From: an uncultured Prochlorococcus sp.
Lineage (GTDB): Bacteria > Cyanobacteriota > Cyanobacteriia > PCC-6307 > Cyanobiaceae
Assembly (NCBI GenBank): GCA_902572075.1
Contig: CACGER010000006.1
Location: 1-59,988, forward strand
Length of the DNA: 59,988 nucleotides
Direction: 5' to 3'
The first letter of the stretch is position 1; the number at the start of each line of letters is the position of its first letter. Both the position numbers and the translations under genes were made by a program. The notes beneath the pieces are model-generated. The model did not search any database. It saw nothing but the letters and a program-made list of their open reading frames with translations, and had not been told where the DNA came from. Shown here in pieces: positions 10,047 through 18,332 of this stretch.

Positions 10047-10781
10047 CTATATCTTATCAACAATATCAATGCTCTTTGTGAAAGTAATCATTCCTTCAGG
10101 ATGAGCTATGATTCCTGACCAAATTTGTATCCCTGGTTTTGAAGGAGCTCTTGTTATTTTAAAAATGCCTCCAGAAGCCAATGGCTCCAATAATATTTCT
10201 TGTTCAAACAATGAATTAACTTGATGAGGTTTTATAGCTCCAGCAATAATTACTTCTTCAAGAGGCTTATTTAGAATTATATCGATATCGTATTTTGAAC
10301 CAGTAAGAACTTTATCAGGAATATTAAAACTAATATCTATTTTTTTATTATCGCTTCTTATTGTGGTGAATAAATTTTTGATAATCCCTTCATCTATTTT
10401 CCCATTTACGATTGAAAATAAATAATCAAATTTAGATTCAAGTATATATATTTCTCCATTAACTATTTTTTCCCCAAAAACTTTTATTCGCAAAATATCT
10501 TCATCTAGGATATTAGAGTTTAATCTTTTGATCTTCCATTTGCTGTTAGGGAAATCATTAATAATCTTTGAAAATTGTTTTGGTATATTTTGGCTTTCTT
10601 CATTTCTAAAATTTTTTCTAATGAATTCTAAATCTTTTGCATTTAGGGAGTTTTCTAGATTTCTTATAAAATCAACTTTCAAAGTTTGCGTTATTGCTGA
10701 ATAGGGAAAAATAAGATAAACAAATAAGTAGAGAAAAAATCCTGTATTTTTGAATAAGTTTAAATTAAACATATTAATCAT
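10047..10781 (-). CDS. Conserved exported or membrane-anchored protein of unknown function
   Basis: I do not recognise a named family. The 244-aa product begins with a short basic/asparagine-rich tip, then a hydrophobic stretch (residues about 13-32, FFLYLFVYLIFPYSAIT) that looks like a signal peptide or N-terminal anchor. The rest is soluble and mixed alpha/beta; residues about 35-110 resemble small SnoaL/NTF2-type folds only in general pattern, and the C-terminal part contains GSKYDIDIILNKPLEE and a GGIFKITRAP stretch suggestive of beta structure. It is therefore likely periplasmic or thylakoid-lumenal. Divergent from murG with only a 31-base gap and convergent with pgk. Alternative start: ATG at 10772 (residue 4). 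Confidence 0.75.
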   Translation of the reverse strand: MINMFNLNLFKNTGFFLYLFVYLIFPYSAITQTLKVDFIRNLENSLNAKDLEFIRKNFRNEESQNIPKQFSKIINDFPNSKWKIKRLNSNILDEDILRIKVFGEKIVNGEIYILESKFDYLFSIVNGKIDEGIIKNLFTTIRSDNKKIDISFNIPDKVLTGSKYDIDIILNKPLEEVIIAGAIKPHQVNSLFEQEILLEPLASGGIFKITRAPSKPGIQIWSGIIAHPEGMITFTKSIDIVDKI

Positions 10782-10812
10782 TGGTTATTTTATTCTACTA
10801 TTTTAGGTTTTT

Positions 10813-11904
10813 ATGTCTAAAAAAAATAATTTATTAGTTGCAGCAAGTGGGACAGGGGGGCATATTTTCCCAGCCTTAGCAGTTTCTAAAGAGGTGGAAG
10901 ATGAATGGAATATTCATTGGTTGGGTGTTAGTCAAAGACTTGATGCAAACTTTGTTCCCGAAAAATATAATTTGAGGACTTTGAATATAAAGACACCAAG
11001 AAAAAATATTTTTTTGTTTTATCAATATATAGAAATTTTAATGTCAACTTTTCAAATAATTAGGATCTTAAAAGAAAAAAAAATTAACTTAGTTTTTGCT
11101 ACTGGCGGTTATATATCAGCACCTACTATTGTTGCTTCAAAACTTCTAAGGATACCTATCATTATTCATGAATCAAATGTAATTCCAGGAATGGTCACGA
11201 AATATTTTGGTTTTTTATGTAACTATGTTCTTTTAGGATTTAAAGAAACAAATTCTTATTTAAAAAATTGTAAAACTATTTTCACTGGAACACCTTTAAG
11301 AGAGCAATTCTATAAATTTAATTTTTTGCCAGAATGGGTTCCAAAAGGAAATGGACCTCTTTTGATTGTTATGGGAGGTAGTCAAGGAGCAAAAGCTATA
11401 AATCAGATCCTTTATGAATCTCTAGAATTTTTAATAAAAAAACAATTTCGGATAGTTCATATTGTTGGCGAATCTAATCAAAAACCTTTTTATGTAAAAA
11501 ACTCCAAAAATTACATTCAAAAGAAATTTACTAATGAAATAGCAGCTTTAATTCAAAACTGTGATCTAGTAATATCGAGATCTGGTGCAGGAACAATCAA
11601 TGAATTAATGGAGGCTGAAAAACCTTCAATTTTAATTCCATATCCAGAATCTAAAAATAATCATCAGGAGAAAAATGCCATGATTCTTGCTGAACGTGGA
11701 GGCTCAGTTTTAATCAATCAGAATAAAATGACCAAAGAAGTTTTTGAAGAAACTCTAGAAAGAATTTTTAAAATAAAATCAAAAAGGAAAAAAAATCATT
11801 ATGAAATATTAGATCTTATGAAGAAGAATATGGAAAATAATAATAAAATTAAATCTAAAAATGAGATTAAAAAGCATATTAATTATTTTTTAAAGGAATT
11901 CTGA
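10813..11904 (+). CDS. murG: UDP-N-acetylglucosamine--lipid I N-acetylglucosaminyltransferase
   Basis: Transfers GlcNAc to lipid I to make lipid II at the cytoplasmic face of the membrane in peptidoglycan synthesis. The 363-aa protein is a GT-B glycosyltransferase: N-terminal ASGTGGHIFPALAV (about 11-24) is the MurG glycine-rich loop, GGYISAPTIVASKLLRIPII and HESNVIPG follow, then the donor-binding half with MGGSQGAKAIN and SRSGAGTINELMEAEKPSILIP. The C-terminus is unusually lysine/asparagine-rich. Its last 22 bases overlap the 3' end of the convergent aminotransferase gene. murG is not in a dcw cluster here, as is normal for cyanobacteria. Confidence 0.96.
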   Translation: MSKKNNLLVAASGTGGHIFPALAVSKEVEDEWNIHWLGVSQRLDANFVPEKYNLRTLNIKTPRKNIFLFYQYIEILMSTFQIIRILKEKKINLVFATGGYISAPTIVASKLLRIPIIIHESNVIPGMVTKYFGFLCNYVLLGFKETNSYLKNCKTIFTGTPLREQFYKFNFLPEWVPKGNGPLLIVMGGSQGAKAINQILYESLEFLIKKQFRIVHIVGESNQKPFYVKNSKNYIQKKFTNEIAALIQNCDLVISRSGAGTINELMEAEKPSILIPYPESKNNHQEKNAMILAERGGSVLINQNKMTKEVFEETLERIFKIKSKRKKNHYEILDLMKKNMENNNKIKSKNEIKKHINYFLKEF

Positions 11905-13004
11905 ATTTCTTCACATAAAAGAGTGTTATTTTTTCTATTCTGCAGACTTATTCTTGCCCACTTTTCGTCAAGAAATCTAAATGAAGTGCATTCTCTAAGC
12001 AATATTCCCTTATTTTCTAAGTATTTAATATTTGGCGACAAGGATGTTTCACTTTCTATTAAAAAAAAGTTGGTTGAAGAGTTATGAATTTTAAGGTTCT
12101 CTATTTTTAATAATTTTTCAAATACTCTCTTTTTTTCAATATTTATCCAGCTGTGAATCTGTTTTGTCCACTCTTCATAGAATTTCTTATTACTTAGTAG
12201 ATCAATTCCGGCCTTAATAGAAAATGAATTTAAAGGCCAAGGATCTCTATTGATTTCCCACTGTTTAAGTTTTTTCGAAGAGCCAATTACGTAACCTAAT
12301 CTAAGACCAGGAATATTAAAGATTTTGGTCAAGCTTCTCAAGACTAATAAATTATCAAATCTTTTGGTTAATGGTATTAAAGATTCTTTGTCTCCATTAG
12401 GTGTTATCGATAAGAAAGCTTCATCACAGATAACTAATTTATATTTTTTCACAACTTCCTCCAATGAATTCTTTTCCCATAATTGGCCGGTAGGGTTATG
12501 TGGATTTGTTATCCAAATAACATCACCTTTTGGCTGAAGTGGAAATGATTGAGGAAAAATATCATTCCAGTTTTTTGGTAATTCGCAATGTATAAAATTG
12601 CTATTCCAACAATTTAAAGATCTTTCATAATCAACAAATGATGGAGAAGGAATACAACTTATTCCGTATTTGGATGCTTCATAACCTGCCCAGGTTATTA
12701 ATTCAGAAGCTCCATTCCCAGGCAATATATTGTCTGGATTTATCCCATGAAATTTGCCTATTATTTCTTTCAGATCACTCAAGTTTCTTTCTGGGTAATA
12801 TCTAAAGCCAAGATTCTTAATTTCCGCATTAATTGAATCTATTAGTATTTGAGGTGGATCAAAGGGTACTAATGATGCACTTGCATCAATGATTTCGGAG
12901 GGTAATAAATTTAATTTTTTCGCAGTTGCATATACATTTCCCCCGTGTTTCAAGTTTGATCCTTGCATGGCTAACGTTGAGTAATCATGAGGTTCATTAT
13001 TCAT
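11883..13004 (-). CDS. PLP-dependent class I/II aminotransferase, CobC/CobD (threonine-phosphate decarboxylase)-like
   Basis: A 373-aa fold-type I PLP enzyme. The N-terminus has HGGNVYATAKKL and DASASLVPFDPP, which resembles the HGGN...NPLGPP opening of CobC/CobD proteins of cobamide synthesis rather than HisC. The PLP-binding lysine sits in LRSLTKIFNIPGLRLGY (about 230-246), and ITNPHNPTG (about 167-175) is the conserved substrate/PLP loop. CobD-type enzymes make aminopropanol phosphate for the cobamide nucleotide loop, which would suit a cobalamin-type-cofactor producer; a histidinol-phosphate or other aminotransferase role is the alternative. It is the last gene of the long minus-strand run after pyrD (9-base gap). 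Confidence 0.85.
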   Translation of the reverse strand: MNNEPHDYSTLAMQGSNLKHGGNVYATAKKLNLLPSEIIDASASLVPFDPPQILIDSINAEIKNLGFRYYPERNLSDLKEIIGKFHGINPDNILPGNGASELITWAGYEASKYGISCIPSPSFVDYERSLNCWNSNFIHCELPKNWNDIFPQSFPLQPKGDVIWITNPHNPTGQLWEKNSLEEVVKKYKLVICDEAFLSITPNGDKESLIPLTKRFDNLLVLRSLTKIFNIPGLRLGYVIGSSKKLKQWEINRDPWPLNSFSIKAGIDLLSNKKFYEEWTKQIHSWINIEKKRVFEKLLKIENLKIHNSSTNFFLIESETSLSPNIKYLENKGILLRECTSFRFLDEKWARISLQNRKNNTLLCEEIQNSFKK

Positions 13005-13013
13005 TCTTTAATT

Positions 13014-14183
13014 TTATTCAACCCATTTTAAATCTGATCCAATTGCATCTTCTATACTAGATAGTTGATGGTTATTGAGTTGCATTATAATTCCCTCAAG
13101 TATATCTGGTACTAATTGTGGACCCTTATATATCCATCCTGTATAAAGTTGAATTAATGATGCTCCAGAACAAATTCTTTCCCAAGCTGACTCAGGACTA
13201 TCTATTCCACCAACGCCAATTAAAATAATCTTTTTATCAATATTATGTATATGTTTTATTATTTGATTTGCTTTTTTTTGGAGAGGCCTTCCACTTAATC
13301 CTCCATTCTCTTGAGAGAGTAATAATCCAGTTTGCCTGAGTTTTCTATTTTCAAGACCTAATCTATCAATGCTGGTGTTTGTAGCAATTATTCCATCGAT
13401 GTTTTCCTCGATTATTAATTGGCAAATATCTTCAATATCTTTAAGGCCTAAATCTGGCGCAATTTTTACAAATAATGGTGGACAATGAGGTAAGTTTTTA
13501 ATTTCTCTAAGAAGTTCTTTTAGAAGAATTGGATCTTGTAATTTTCTTAGCCCTTCAGTATTTGGAGAACTAACGTTTATTGCTGCGTAATCACAATATG
13601 GAATTAATAATTTTAGAGAAGTTAAATAATCATCTTTTGCTTGAGATAAATCTGTAATTTTTGACTTCCCGAAATTTATCCCTAAACAAATATTCTCCCT
13701 GTTTTTTTTAAACTCAATACCTTGTTCGACAAAGTTTTTAACTAGATTTTCAGCACCATTATTATTGAACCCCATTCTATTTAATGCTGCTTCTTCTTCT
13801 GCCAATCTAAATAACCTTGGTTTGGGATTTCCATTCTGAGCAAATTTAGTTACTGTTCCAAGCTCAGCGAATCCAAAACCAAAATTTTTCCATATATTTG
13901 CGGCATTTCCATTTTTGTCAAAACCCGCAGCTAAACCAATTGGATTACAAAAATTTATTCCACATATGTTCTGAGTTAACCTTTTATCAACTACAGAAAA
14001 TTCTTCATTTAGATTTTTTAAGATAGAAGATACTATAGGCCAATTATATTTTCTTGAGCTGAATGATAGGAGACTAAGAGATAAATTTGTTAAGTATTCT
14101 GCATCAATTCCAGAGTCTTTTTTTAATACAGGGGAAATCAAGTTTTTATAAAGATTTTTAAATCCCCCCTTCTGTTCATTCAT
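13014..14183 (-). CDS. pyrD: Dihydroorotate dehydrogenase (quinone), class 2
   Basis: Oxidises dihydroorotate to orotate in pyrimidine synthesis using FMN and a membrane quinone. The 389-aa length with an N-terminal helical extension (about 1-70, containing a short hydrophobic helix) marks the membrane-associated class 2 enzyme. Motifs: GLAAGFDKNGN (about 87-97), GTVTKFAQNGNPKPRLFRL, the catalytic serine in NVSSPNTEGLR, and FMN phosphate-binding GVGGIDSPESAWERI and IQLYTGWIY. It follows rnhA by 6 bases on the minus strand. Pathway partner pyrB is also in this window (46.3-47.3 kb) but not linked. Confidence 0.97.
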   Translation of the reverse strand: MNEQKGGFKNLYKNLISPVLKKDSGIDAEYLTNLSLSLLSFSSRKYNWPIVSSILKNLNEEFSVVDKRLTQNICGINFCNPIGLAAGFDKNGNAANIWKNFGFGFAELGTVTKFAQNGNPKPRLFRLAEEEAALNRMGFNNNGAENLVKNFVEQGIEFKKNRENICLGINFGKSKITDLSQAKDDYLTSLKLLIPYCDYAAINVSSPNTEGLRKLQDPILLKELLREIKNLPHCPPLFVKIAPDLGLKDIEDICQLIIEENIDGIIATNTSIDRLGLENRKLRQTGLLLSQENGGLSGRPLQKKANQIIKHIHNIDKKIILIGVGGIDSPESAWERICSGASLIQLYTGWIYKGPQLVPDILEGIIMQLNNHQLSSIEDAIGSDLKWVE

Positions 14184-14189
14184 AAAAAA

Positions 14190-14909
14190 TTAGGCTTCTT
14201 TTTTTTCTATTATCCAATATTTTTTATCTTTAGGAATCAATCTCCAATTACGCCATTCAAAAAGTGAATATTGTTTTATCTTTAAGTGGTTTTCATCACC
14301 TAATAAGCTGTCTAGTTCAGGTGAACTTAACTGGTACTGTTTTTCTGCAAATTTTTGAATTAATTCATTGCGGGAAAATAATTCCTGAATTTCTGCAGGT
14401 GCATTTTTTTCAAAAAAATCAACTGAGGATTCTACTTGTTTTAAGTTACTTTCTATCGATATACCTTTGCTGTAATTAGTTGCAATTTTATCAACCCTAT
14501 CATTTTGTTTATCCCCGCTATGACCTTTAACATATTCCATTATTAGGCCATTAATTCTTAATTGATCAATTTTTTGCCATAGATCAAGATTTTGAACTGG
14601 TTTTCCTGAACTTGTTTTCCATCCATTTTTCTTCCAATTAATAATCCATTTTGTATAACCTTCTATGACATATTTACTATCAGTTCTTAGTTTAAAGTTC
14701 TCTTTTAATTTGTAGGTTTTTAATTTCTCAAGAGTTTTTATAGCCGCTGTGAGTTCCATTCTATTATTAGTAGTATTTAGCTCAGAACCACCTATTTCTA
14801 ATACGCTGTTATCGTCAAAAATTATTAAACCGCCCCAACCACCTGGGCCTGGATTACCACTGCAGGCTCCATCACTTGCGGCTTCAATCGCAATACTATT
14901 AATATTCAT
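14190..14909 (-). CDS. rnhA: Ribonuclease HI with C-terminal extension
   Basis: Cleaves RNA in RNA-DNA hybrids. Residues about 1-150 are a normal RNase [16 protein letters not shown] holds the first catalytic Asp, NRMELTA the Glu, [16 protein letters not shown] the second Asp, [14 protein letters not shown] the His and last Asp. The family is usually near 150 aa, while this one has 239: an added C-terminal region of about 90 aa is rich in Glu/Gln/Lys and ends in a tryptophan-rich stretch ([16 protein letters not shown]). That tail is unlike the N-terminal hybrid-binding domains seen in some RNases H, and I cannot assign it. The gene sits 47 bases downstream of rplL, separated by a palindrome. 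Confidence 0.95.
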   Translation of the reverse strand: MNINSIAIEAASDGACSGNPGPGGWGGLIIFDDNSVLEIGGSELNTTNNRMELTAAIKTLEKLKTYKLKENFKLRTDSKYVIEGYTKWIINWKKNGWKTSSGKPVQNLDLWQKIDQLRINGLIMEYVKGHSGDKQNDRVDKIATNYSKGISIESNLKQVESSVDFFEKNAPAEIQELFSRNELIQKFAEKQYQLSSPELDSLLGDENHLKIKQYSLFEWRNWRLIPKDKKYWIIEKKEA

Positions 14910-14910
14910 A

Positions 14911-14950
14911 ATTTTTGAAGCCGATATTAAGGTTATCGGCTTGAAAAAAT
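14911..14950 (-). other. Long imperfect palindrome between rplL and the rnhA start
   Basis: Arms AAGCCGATA (14918-14926) and TATCGGCTT (14934-14942) are a perfect 9-base inverted repeat with a 7-base loop; the flanking T-run and A-run extend pairing to about 40 bases with one mismatch. The T-run lies before and the A-run after the stem on either strand, the reverse of an intrinsic terminator. On the minus strand the structure ends directly before the rnhA ATG at 14909, so it could mask the ribosome-binding region or serve as an mRNA-processing or stabilising hairpin at the end of rplL. Confidence 0.6.
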
Positions 14951-14956
14951 GTACTC

Positions 14957-15352
14957 TTACTTAAGTGTAACTTTACCGCCAGCTTCTTCAATCTCTTTCT
15001 TTAAAGATTCAGCATCTGCTTTGGCAATTCCTTCTTTTACTGTTTTTGGTGCAGATTCAACAAGTGCTTTTGCATCGCCAAGACCTAGACCAGTTGCATT
15101 TCTTACAACCTTAAGTACTTTGATTTTTGCAGCTGCATCAAAGCTTTCGAGAACTACATCAAATTCAGTTTTTTCTTCAGCAGCGCCACCATCTGCGTCA
15201 CCGCCAGCTGCTCCTGGGGCTGCCATTACTACACCTGCAGAAGCTGCAGCAGATACACCAAAAGCCTCTTCAATTTGCTTTACAAGCTCAGATGCTTCTA
15301 AAAGTGATAAAGATTTTAATGATTCAAGAATTTCTTCAGTTTTTGCGGACAT
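14957..15352 (-). CDS. rplL: 50S ribosomal protein L7/L12
   Basis: Forms the dimeric stalk that recruits translation GTPases. The 131-aa protein has the N-terminal dimerisation helix hairpin (about 1-40), an Ala/Gly-rich flexible hinge ([14 protein letters not shown], about 47-60), and the C-terminal domain beginning [22 protein letters not shown] and ending AGGKVTLK. The hinge and length are normal for cyanobacteria. It follows rplJ by 28 bases on the minus strand and is probably co-transcribed and co-regulated through the L10 leader upstream of rplJ. The G+C-rich alanine codons make this locus stand out from neighbours, as expected of a highly expressed gene. Confidence 0.98.
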
Positions 15353-15380
15353 TTTCTTAAAAGTTAATTAGGGTTTTGAT

Positions 15381-15908
15381 TTAAGATTCTGATTTTTCAG
15401 AATGTTGTTTAAGTGATCTAGCAAGTCCAGAAGGCACTTCATTGATAGAGATCGCAATTTTTGTTGCTACGCCATTTAGAGCGCCAGCAATTTTTGCCAT
15501 CAATACTTCTTTAGATGGAAGACTTGCAATTTCTTTTATTTCAGAATCGCTAAGAAGTCTGCCTTCAAATAAAGCTCCTTTGGTCTCGGATTTTTTGGTG
15601 TCTTTTTGAAAAGATTGGATTGCTTTTACAGCACCACCAACATCTTCTTTAATTAACACAAAAGCGTTTGTTCCGGTCAGCAAAGATTCAAGATCATTCC
15701 AATTACTATCTCCATCAATAGCTTTGCGCATTAATGAATTTTTAGTAACTTTGCAGATGCCGTTAGTTGTTTGCAATCTAGATCGCAAATCTGACATCTC
15801 TTTGATAGTTAAACCTTTATAGTCAAGAACTACAGCCATTTCCGAGTCGTCTAAAAGAGATTTAATCTCAGTAACGATTTTTTGCTTATTCTCTAGTGTT
15901 CGGCCCAT
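15381..15908 (-). CDS. rplJ: 50S ribosomal protein L10
   Basis: Anchors L7/L12 dimers to the 50S subunit. The 175-aa product begins [19 protein letters not shown] and contains the L10 core [21 protein letters not shown] (about 28-48) and [12 protein letters not shown], then a C-terminal helix that binds L7/L12. Length is typical. It is preceded by a 190-base leader that resembles the L10 autoregulatory leader, so the L10-L12 complex probably limits its own synthesis. The gene order rplK-rplA-rplJ-rplL is the conserved bacterial one. Confidence 0.98.
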   Translation of the reverse strand: MGRTLENKQKIVTEIKSLLDDSEMAVVLDYKGLTIKEMSDLRSRLQTTNGICKVTKNSLMRKAIDGDSNWNDLESLLTGTNAFVLIKEDVGGAVKAIQSFQKDTKKSETKGALFEGRLLSDSEIKEIASLPSKEVLMAKIAGALNGVATKIAISINEVPSGLARSLKQHSEKSES

Positions 15909-15919
15909 TGATGTTTTTT

Positions 15920-16085
15920 GGATCGTAATTTAGGGAGAGCAGGAAATGCGGCAAAGTTCTTTTAAAGAGGCCGCTTTTATTAGATCCAAAAAGAAATAAT
16001 TTAAGACGAGTCCTCGGTAGGAATTAAAAATTTAGAATAACTAAATCAACCTACTTTCTTTGGCCGTATTATTGCAATTAAAATT
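15920..16085 (-). promoter_or_regulatory. L10 (rplJL) autoregulatory mRNA leader
   Basis: The 190 bases between rplA and rplJ have no reading frame. Read on the minus strand they contain AAGAAAGTAGGTTGA, then CCTACCGAGGACTCG, a GGATC...GATCC pair and GCCTCTTTAAAAGAAC...GCGGC-like paired blocks, ending with CTGCTCTCCC close to rplJ. The complementary pieces GTAGG/CCTAC and GGATC/GATCC support a branched structure. Position before rplJ and the AGGACTC element match what is known of bacterial L10 leaders, which bind the L10(L12)4 complex. A promoter just upstream is also possible. Confidence 0.75.
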
Positions 16086-16098
16086 ATACTACAAAGAG

Positions 16099-16806
16099 TT
16101 AACCTTCAGGTTGGTAATCTTGTACAGCATTTATGTCTAATTGAACTGAAGGACCCATTGTCGAAGTTATATAAAAAGTTTTCCAATACTTTCCTTTAGC
16201 TCCACTTGGTTTATTTTTATCAATTGATTCTTGTAAGGTTTTTAAGTTGTCAAATAGAGCCTCTTTCGTGAAACTTGCTTTTCCAAAGCGGACATGAACG
16301 ATTCCAGCTTTATCTGCTCTAAATTCGAGCTTACCAGCTTTGAATTCTTTTATTGCATTAGCAATGTCATTAGTTACTGTCCCAGCTTTAGGATTAGGCA
16401 TTAAACCTCTAGGTCCTAAAACTCTTCCTAATTTTGCTACTTTCGGCATCATATCAGGAGTAGCAATAAGAAGATCAAACTCCATATTTCCTTTGTTGAT
16501 GCTTTCTACAAGATCTTCTTCGCCAAATAAATCTGCACCCGCAACCTTAGCTTTCGATACATTTTCACCTCTTGTAATTACTGCAATTTTGATACTTTGA
16601 CCAGTACCATGTGGTAATGCAACAGTGGTCCTTAATTGTTGATCAGTATATTTTGGATCAATACCCAAACGTATATGTGCTTCAATAGTTTCATCAAATT
16701 TTGCATTAGCATTTTCCTTGATAATACTAATAGCTTCAAGTGGTGCGTAAATACGATCTTCTATCTTTGTTGATAGAGCCGCCATTCTTTTGGATAGTTT
16801 TTTCAT
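16099..16806 (-). CDS. rplA: 50S ribosomal protein L1
   Basis: Binds 23S rRNA at the L1 stalk and helps release E-site tRNA; in many bacteria it also represses its own operon. The 235-aa protein contains [20 protein letters not shown] (about 38-57), [27 protein letters not shown] and the family signature [15 protein letters not shown] (about 129-143). Length and order are standard. It follows rplK by 65 bases on the minus strand. Confidence 0.98.
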   Translation of the reverse strand: MKKLSKRMAALSTKIEDRIYAPLEAISIIKENANAKFDETIEAHIRLGIDPKYTDQQLRTTVALPHGTGQSIKIAVITRGENVSKAKVAGADLFGEEDLVESINKGNMEFDLLIATPDMMPKVAKLGRVLGPRGLMPNPKAGTVTNDIANAIKEFKAGKLEFRADKAGIVHVRFGKASFTKEALFDNLKTLQESIDKNKPSGAKGKYWKTFYITSTMGPSVQLDINAVQDYQPEG

Positions 16807-16871
16807 AATAATTTTGGGTCCAAACGGTTTTAATTAACCTCCCCTAAGTAGTGAGCAATTTTGTCTTGAAC

Positions 16872-17297
16872 TCAATCAGTGATAGAGACGCCCATATTAC
16901 GAGCAGTACCCTCAATTACTTTCATTGCTGATTCAACACTTGAACAGTTTAGATCAGGAAGCTTAGTTTTGGCTATTTCTTCTAATTGAGCTTTACTTAT
17001 ATTCCCAACTGAGCCTTTTGCGGATTCACCTGATCCTTTCTCTATACCAGCTGCTTTGGTTATTAAGACGGAAGCAGGAGGTGTTTTCGTGATAAAAGTA
17101 AAACTTCTATCTTCAAAAACAGAAATCTCCACTGGAATTACAAAACCTGCTTTATCTTGTGTCCTTGCATTGTATTCTTTACAAAATGCCATGATATTGA
17201 CACCATGTTGACCTAAAGCTGGCCCTACAGGAGGAGCAGGATTTGCTTTGCCTGCTTGTAGAGCAAGCTTGATAACTGCAACAATTTTTTTTGCCAT
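16872..17297 (-). CDS. rplK: 50S ribosomal protein L11
   Basis: Binds the GTPase-associated centre of 23S rRNA. The 141-aa protein has the N-terminal proline-rich [20 protein letters not shown] (about 22-41) and C-terminal RNA-binding domain with [20 protein letters not shown] and the closing [11 protein letters not shown]. It lies 67 bases after nusG and begins the rplK-rplA pair. Confidence 0.98.
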   Translation of the reverse strand: MAKKIVAVIKLALQAGKANPAPPVGPALGQHGVNIMAFCKEYNARTQDKAGFVIPVEISVFEDRSFTFITKTPPASVLITKAAGIEKGSGESAKGSVGNISKAQLEEIAKTKLPDLNCSSVESAMKVIEGTARNMGVSITD

Positions 17298-17364
17298 TAG
17301 ATTAGAGAGTTTAAGCTGAAGTAGAAAATCATAAGTTTACTAGATAAACAAGAACAATTTGAAA

Positions 17365-17976
17365 TTAATTTTGTTTATTGATTTGGGAGAATTCTAATTC
17401 TACAGGAGTCTCGCGCCCAAATATTGAAAGTAATGCTTTTAATTTATTTCTTTCCCCAGAGACTTCTATTACTTCTCCCTGGAAATCCTTGAAAGGGCCG
17501 CTAGTTACTATAATTCTATCTTTTTCTTCAATATCTAACTTGATTACAGCTTTTTTCTCTGATGCGCGCTTAAAGATTCTGTTAACTTCTTGTCTGGATA
17601 ATGGCCGAGGTTTGATATGACCTCGCGATCTTCCGCTGCCTCTACCATCTTCAGCACCAACAAAGTTAATTACATTTGGAGTACTTTTTACGGCCATCAT
17701 TGTATCTTCATCCAAAATCATTCTGACGAGTACATAACCTGGGAAAACTTTTTCTTCAGTAGTTTGTCTACTTCCATCTTTTTTTAATTTAATTCCAGGT
17801 GTTTGGGGAATTTCAATTTCAATGATTCGATTATTAACACCTAATGTTACGGACCTCTGCTCAAGAGTTGCTTTTACTTTTTTTTCACAGCTTGATGCTA
17901 CTTGAACTGCGTACCATCTTGCGATGCTCGTATTTGCTTTTGAGGAAGCAAGGTTTGTAGTCAATTCATTACTCAT
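17365..17976 (-). CDS. nusG: Transcription antitermination/termination factor NusG
   Basis: Binds the RNA polymerase clamp and affects elongation, pausing and Rho-dependent events. The 203-aa protein has an NGN domain (ARWYAVQVASSCEKKVKATL at about 20-39, VFPGYVLVRMILDEDTM and TPNVINFVG) and a C-terminal KOW domain starting EKDRIIVTSGPFKDFQGEV (about 147-165). A short loop insert (GRGSGRSRGHIKPRP) between the two is common in cyanobacteria. It is 52 bases downstream of secE, as in most bacteria. Confidence 0.97.
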   Translation of the reverse strand: MSNELTTNLASSKANTSIARWYAVQVASSCEKKVKATLEQRSVTLGVNNRIIEIEIPQTPGIKLKKDGSRQTTEEKVFPGYVLVRMILDEDTMMAVKSTPNVINFVGAEDGRGSGRSRGHIKPRPLSRQEVNRIFKRASEKKAVIKLDIEEKDRIIVTSGPFKDFQGEVIEVSGERNKLKALLSIFGRETPVELEFSQINKQN

Positions 17977-18028
17977 TTTTTTATAGAAGCTTAATTAAGA
18001 ACTTTATAAATGGATATTCAGGGATAAT

Positions 18029-18271
18029 TCAACCAAAAATTTGAGAGGCTGCCCATCCATAAAATCTGCTGACAGATGCTATGGCTGCCGCAGAAAAGGA
18101 TACCATAATAATAACCGCTACAGATTCGCTAAAAAGTTGTTGTTTGTTTGGCCACACGACAAGTTTAAGCTCATCGTAGGTAGATCTAAAAAAATTATCC
18201 TTTTTTTTAGGCTCTTCAATTTCAGGAGAATCCTTTTTTAGAGGTTCTTTATTGGTAGTAGGACTTGTCAC
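18029..18271 (-). CDS. secE: Preprotein translocase subunit SecE
   Basis: Small SecYEG subunit of the plasma and thylakoid membrane. The 80-aa protein has a charged, proline/lysine-rich N-terminal region (about 1-25), the conserved amphipathic helix STYDELKLVVWPNKQQL (about 30-46), and one transmembrane helix SVAVIIMVSFSAAAIASVSRF. This single-helix form is the usual cyanobacterial type. Gene order secE-nusG-rplK supports the call. Confidence 0.95.
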   Translation of the reverse strand: MTSPTTNKEPLKKDSPEIEEPKKKDNFFRSTYDELKLVVWPNKQQLFSESVAVIIMVSFSAAAIASVSRFYGWAASQIFG

Positions 18272-18332
18272 AAAATTTTTTTGAAATTAAGCTTTACGCT
18301 TTGATTTTTATTTTAGCTTATTGATTTACTCC

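Noticed and set aside
14949-15371. Plus-strand 140-aa reading frame opposite rplL
   Set aside because: Alanine/serine-rich mirror image of the G+C-richer rplL codons; no ribosome-binding site and no recognisable domain. rplL on the other strand is certain.
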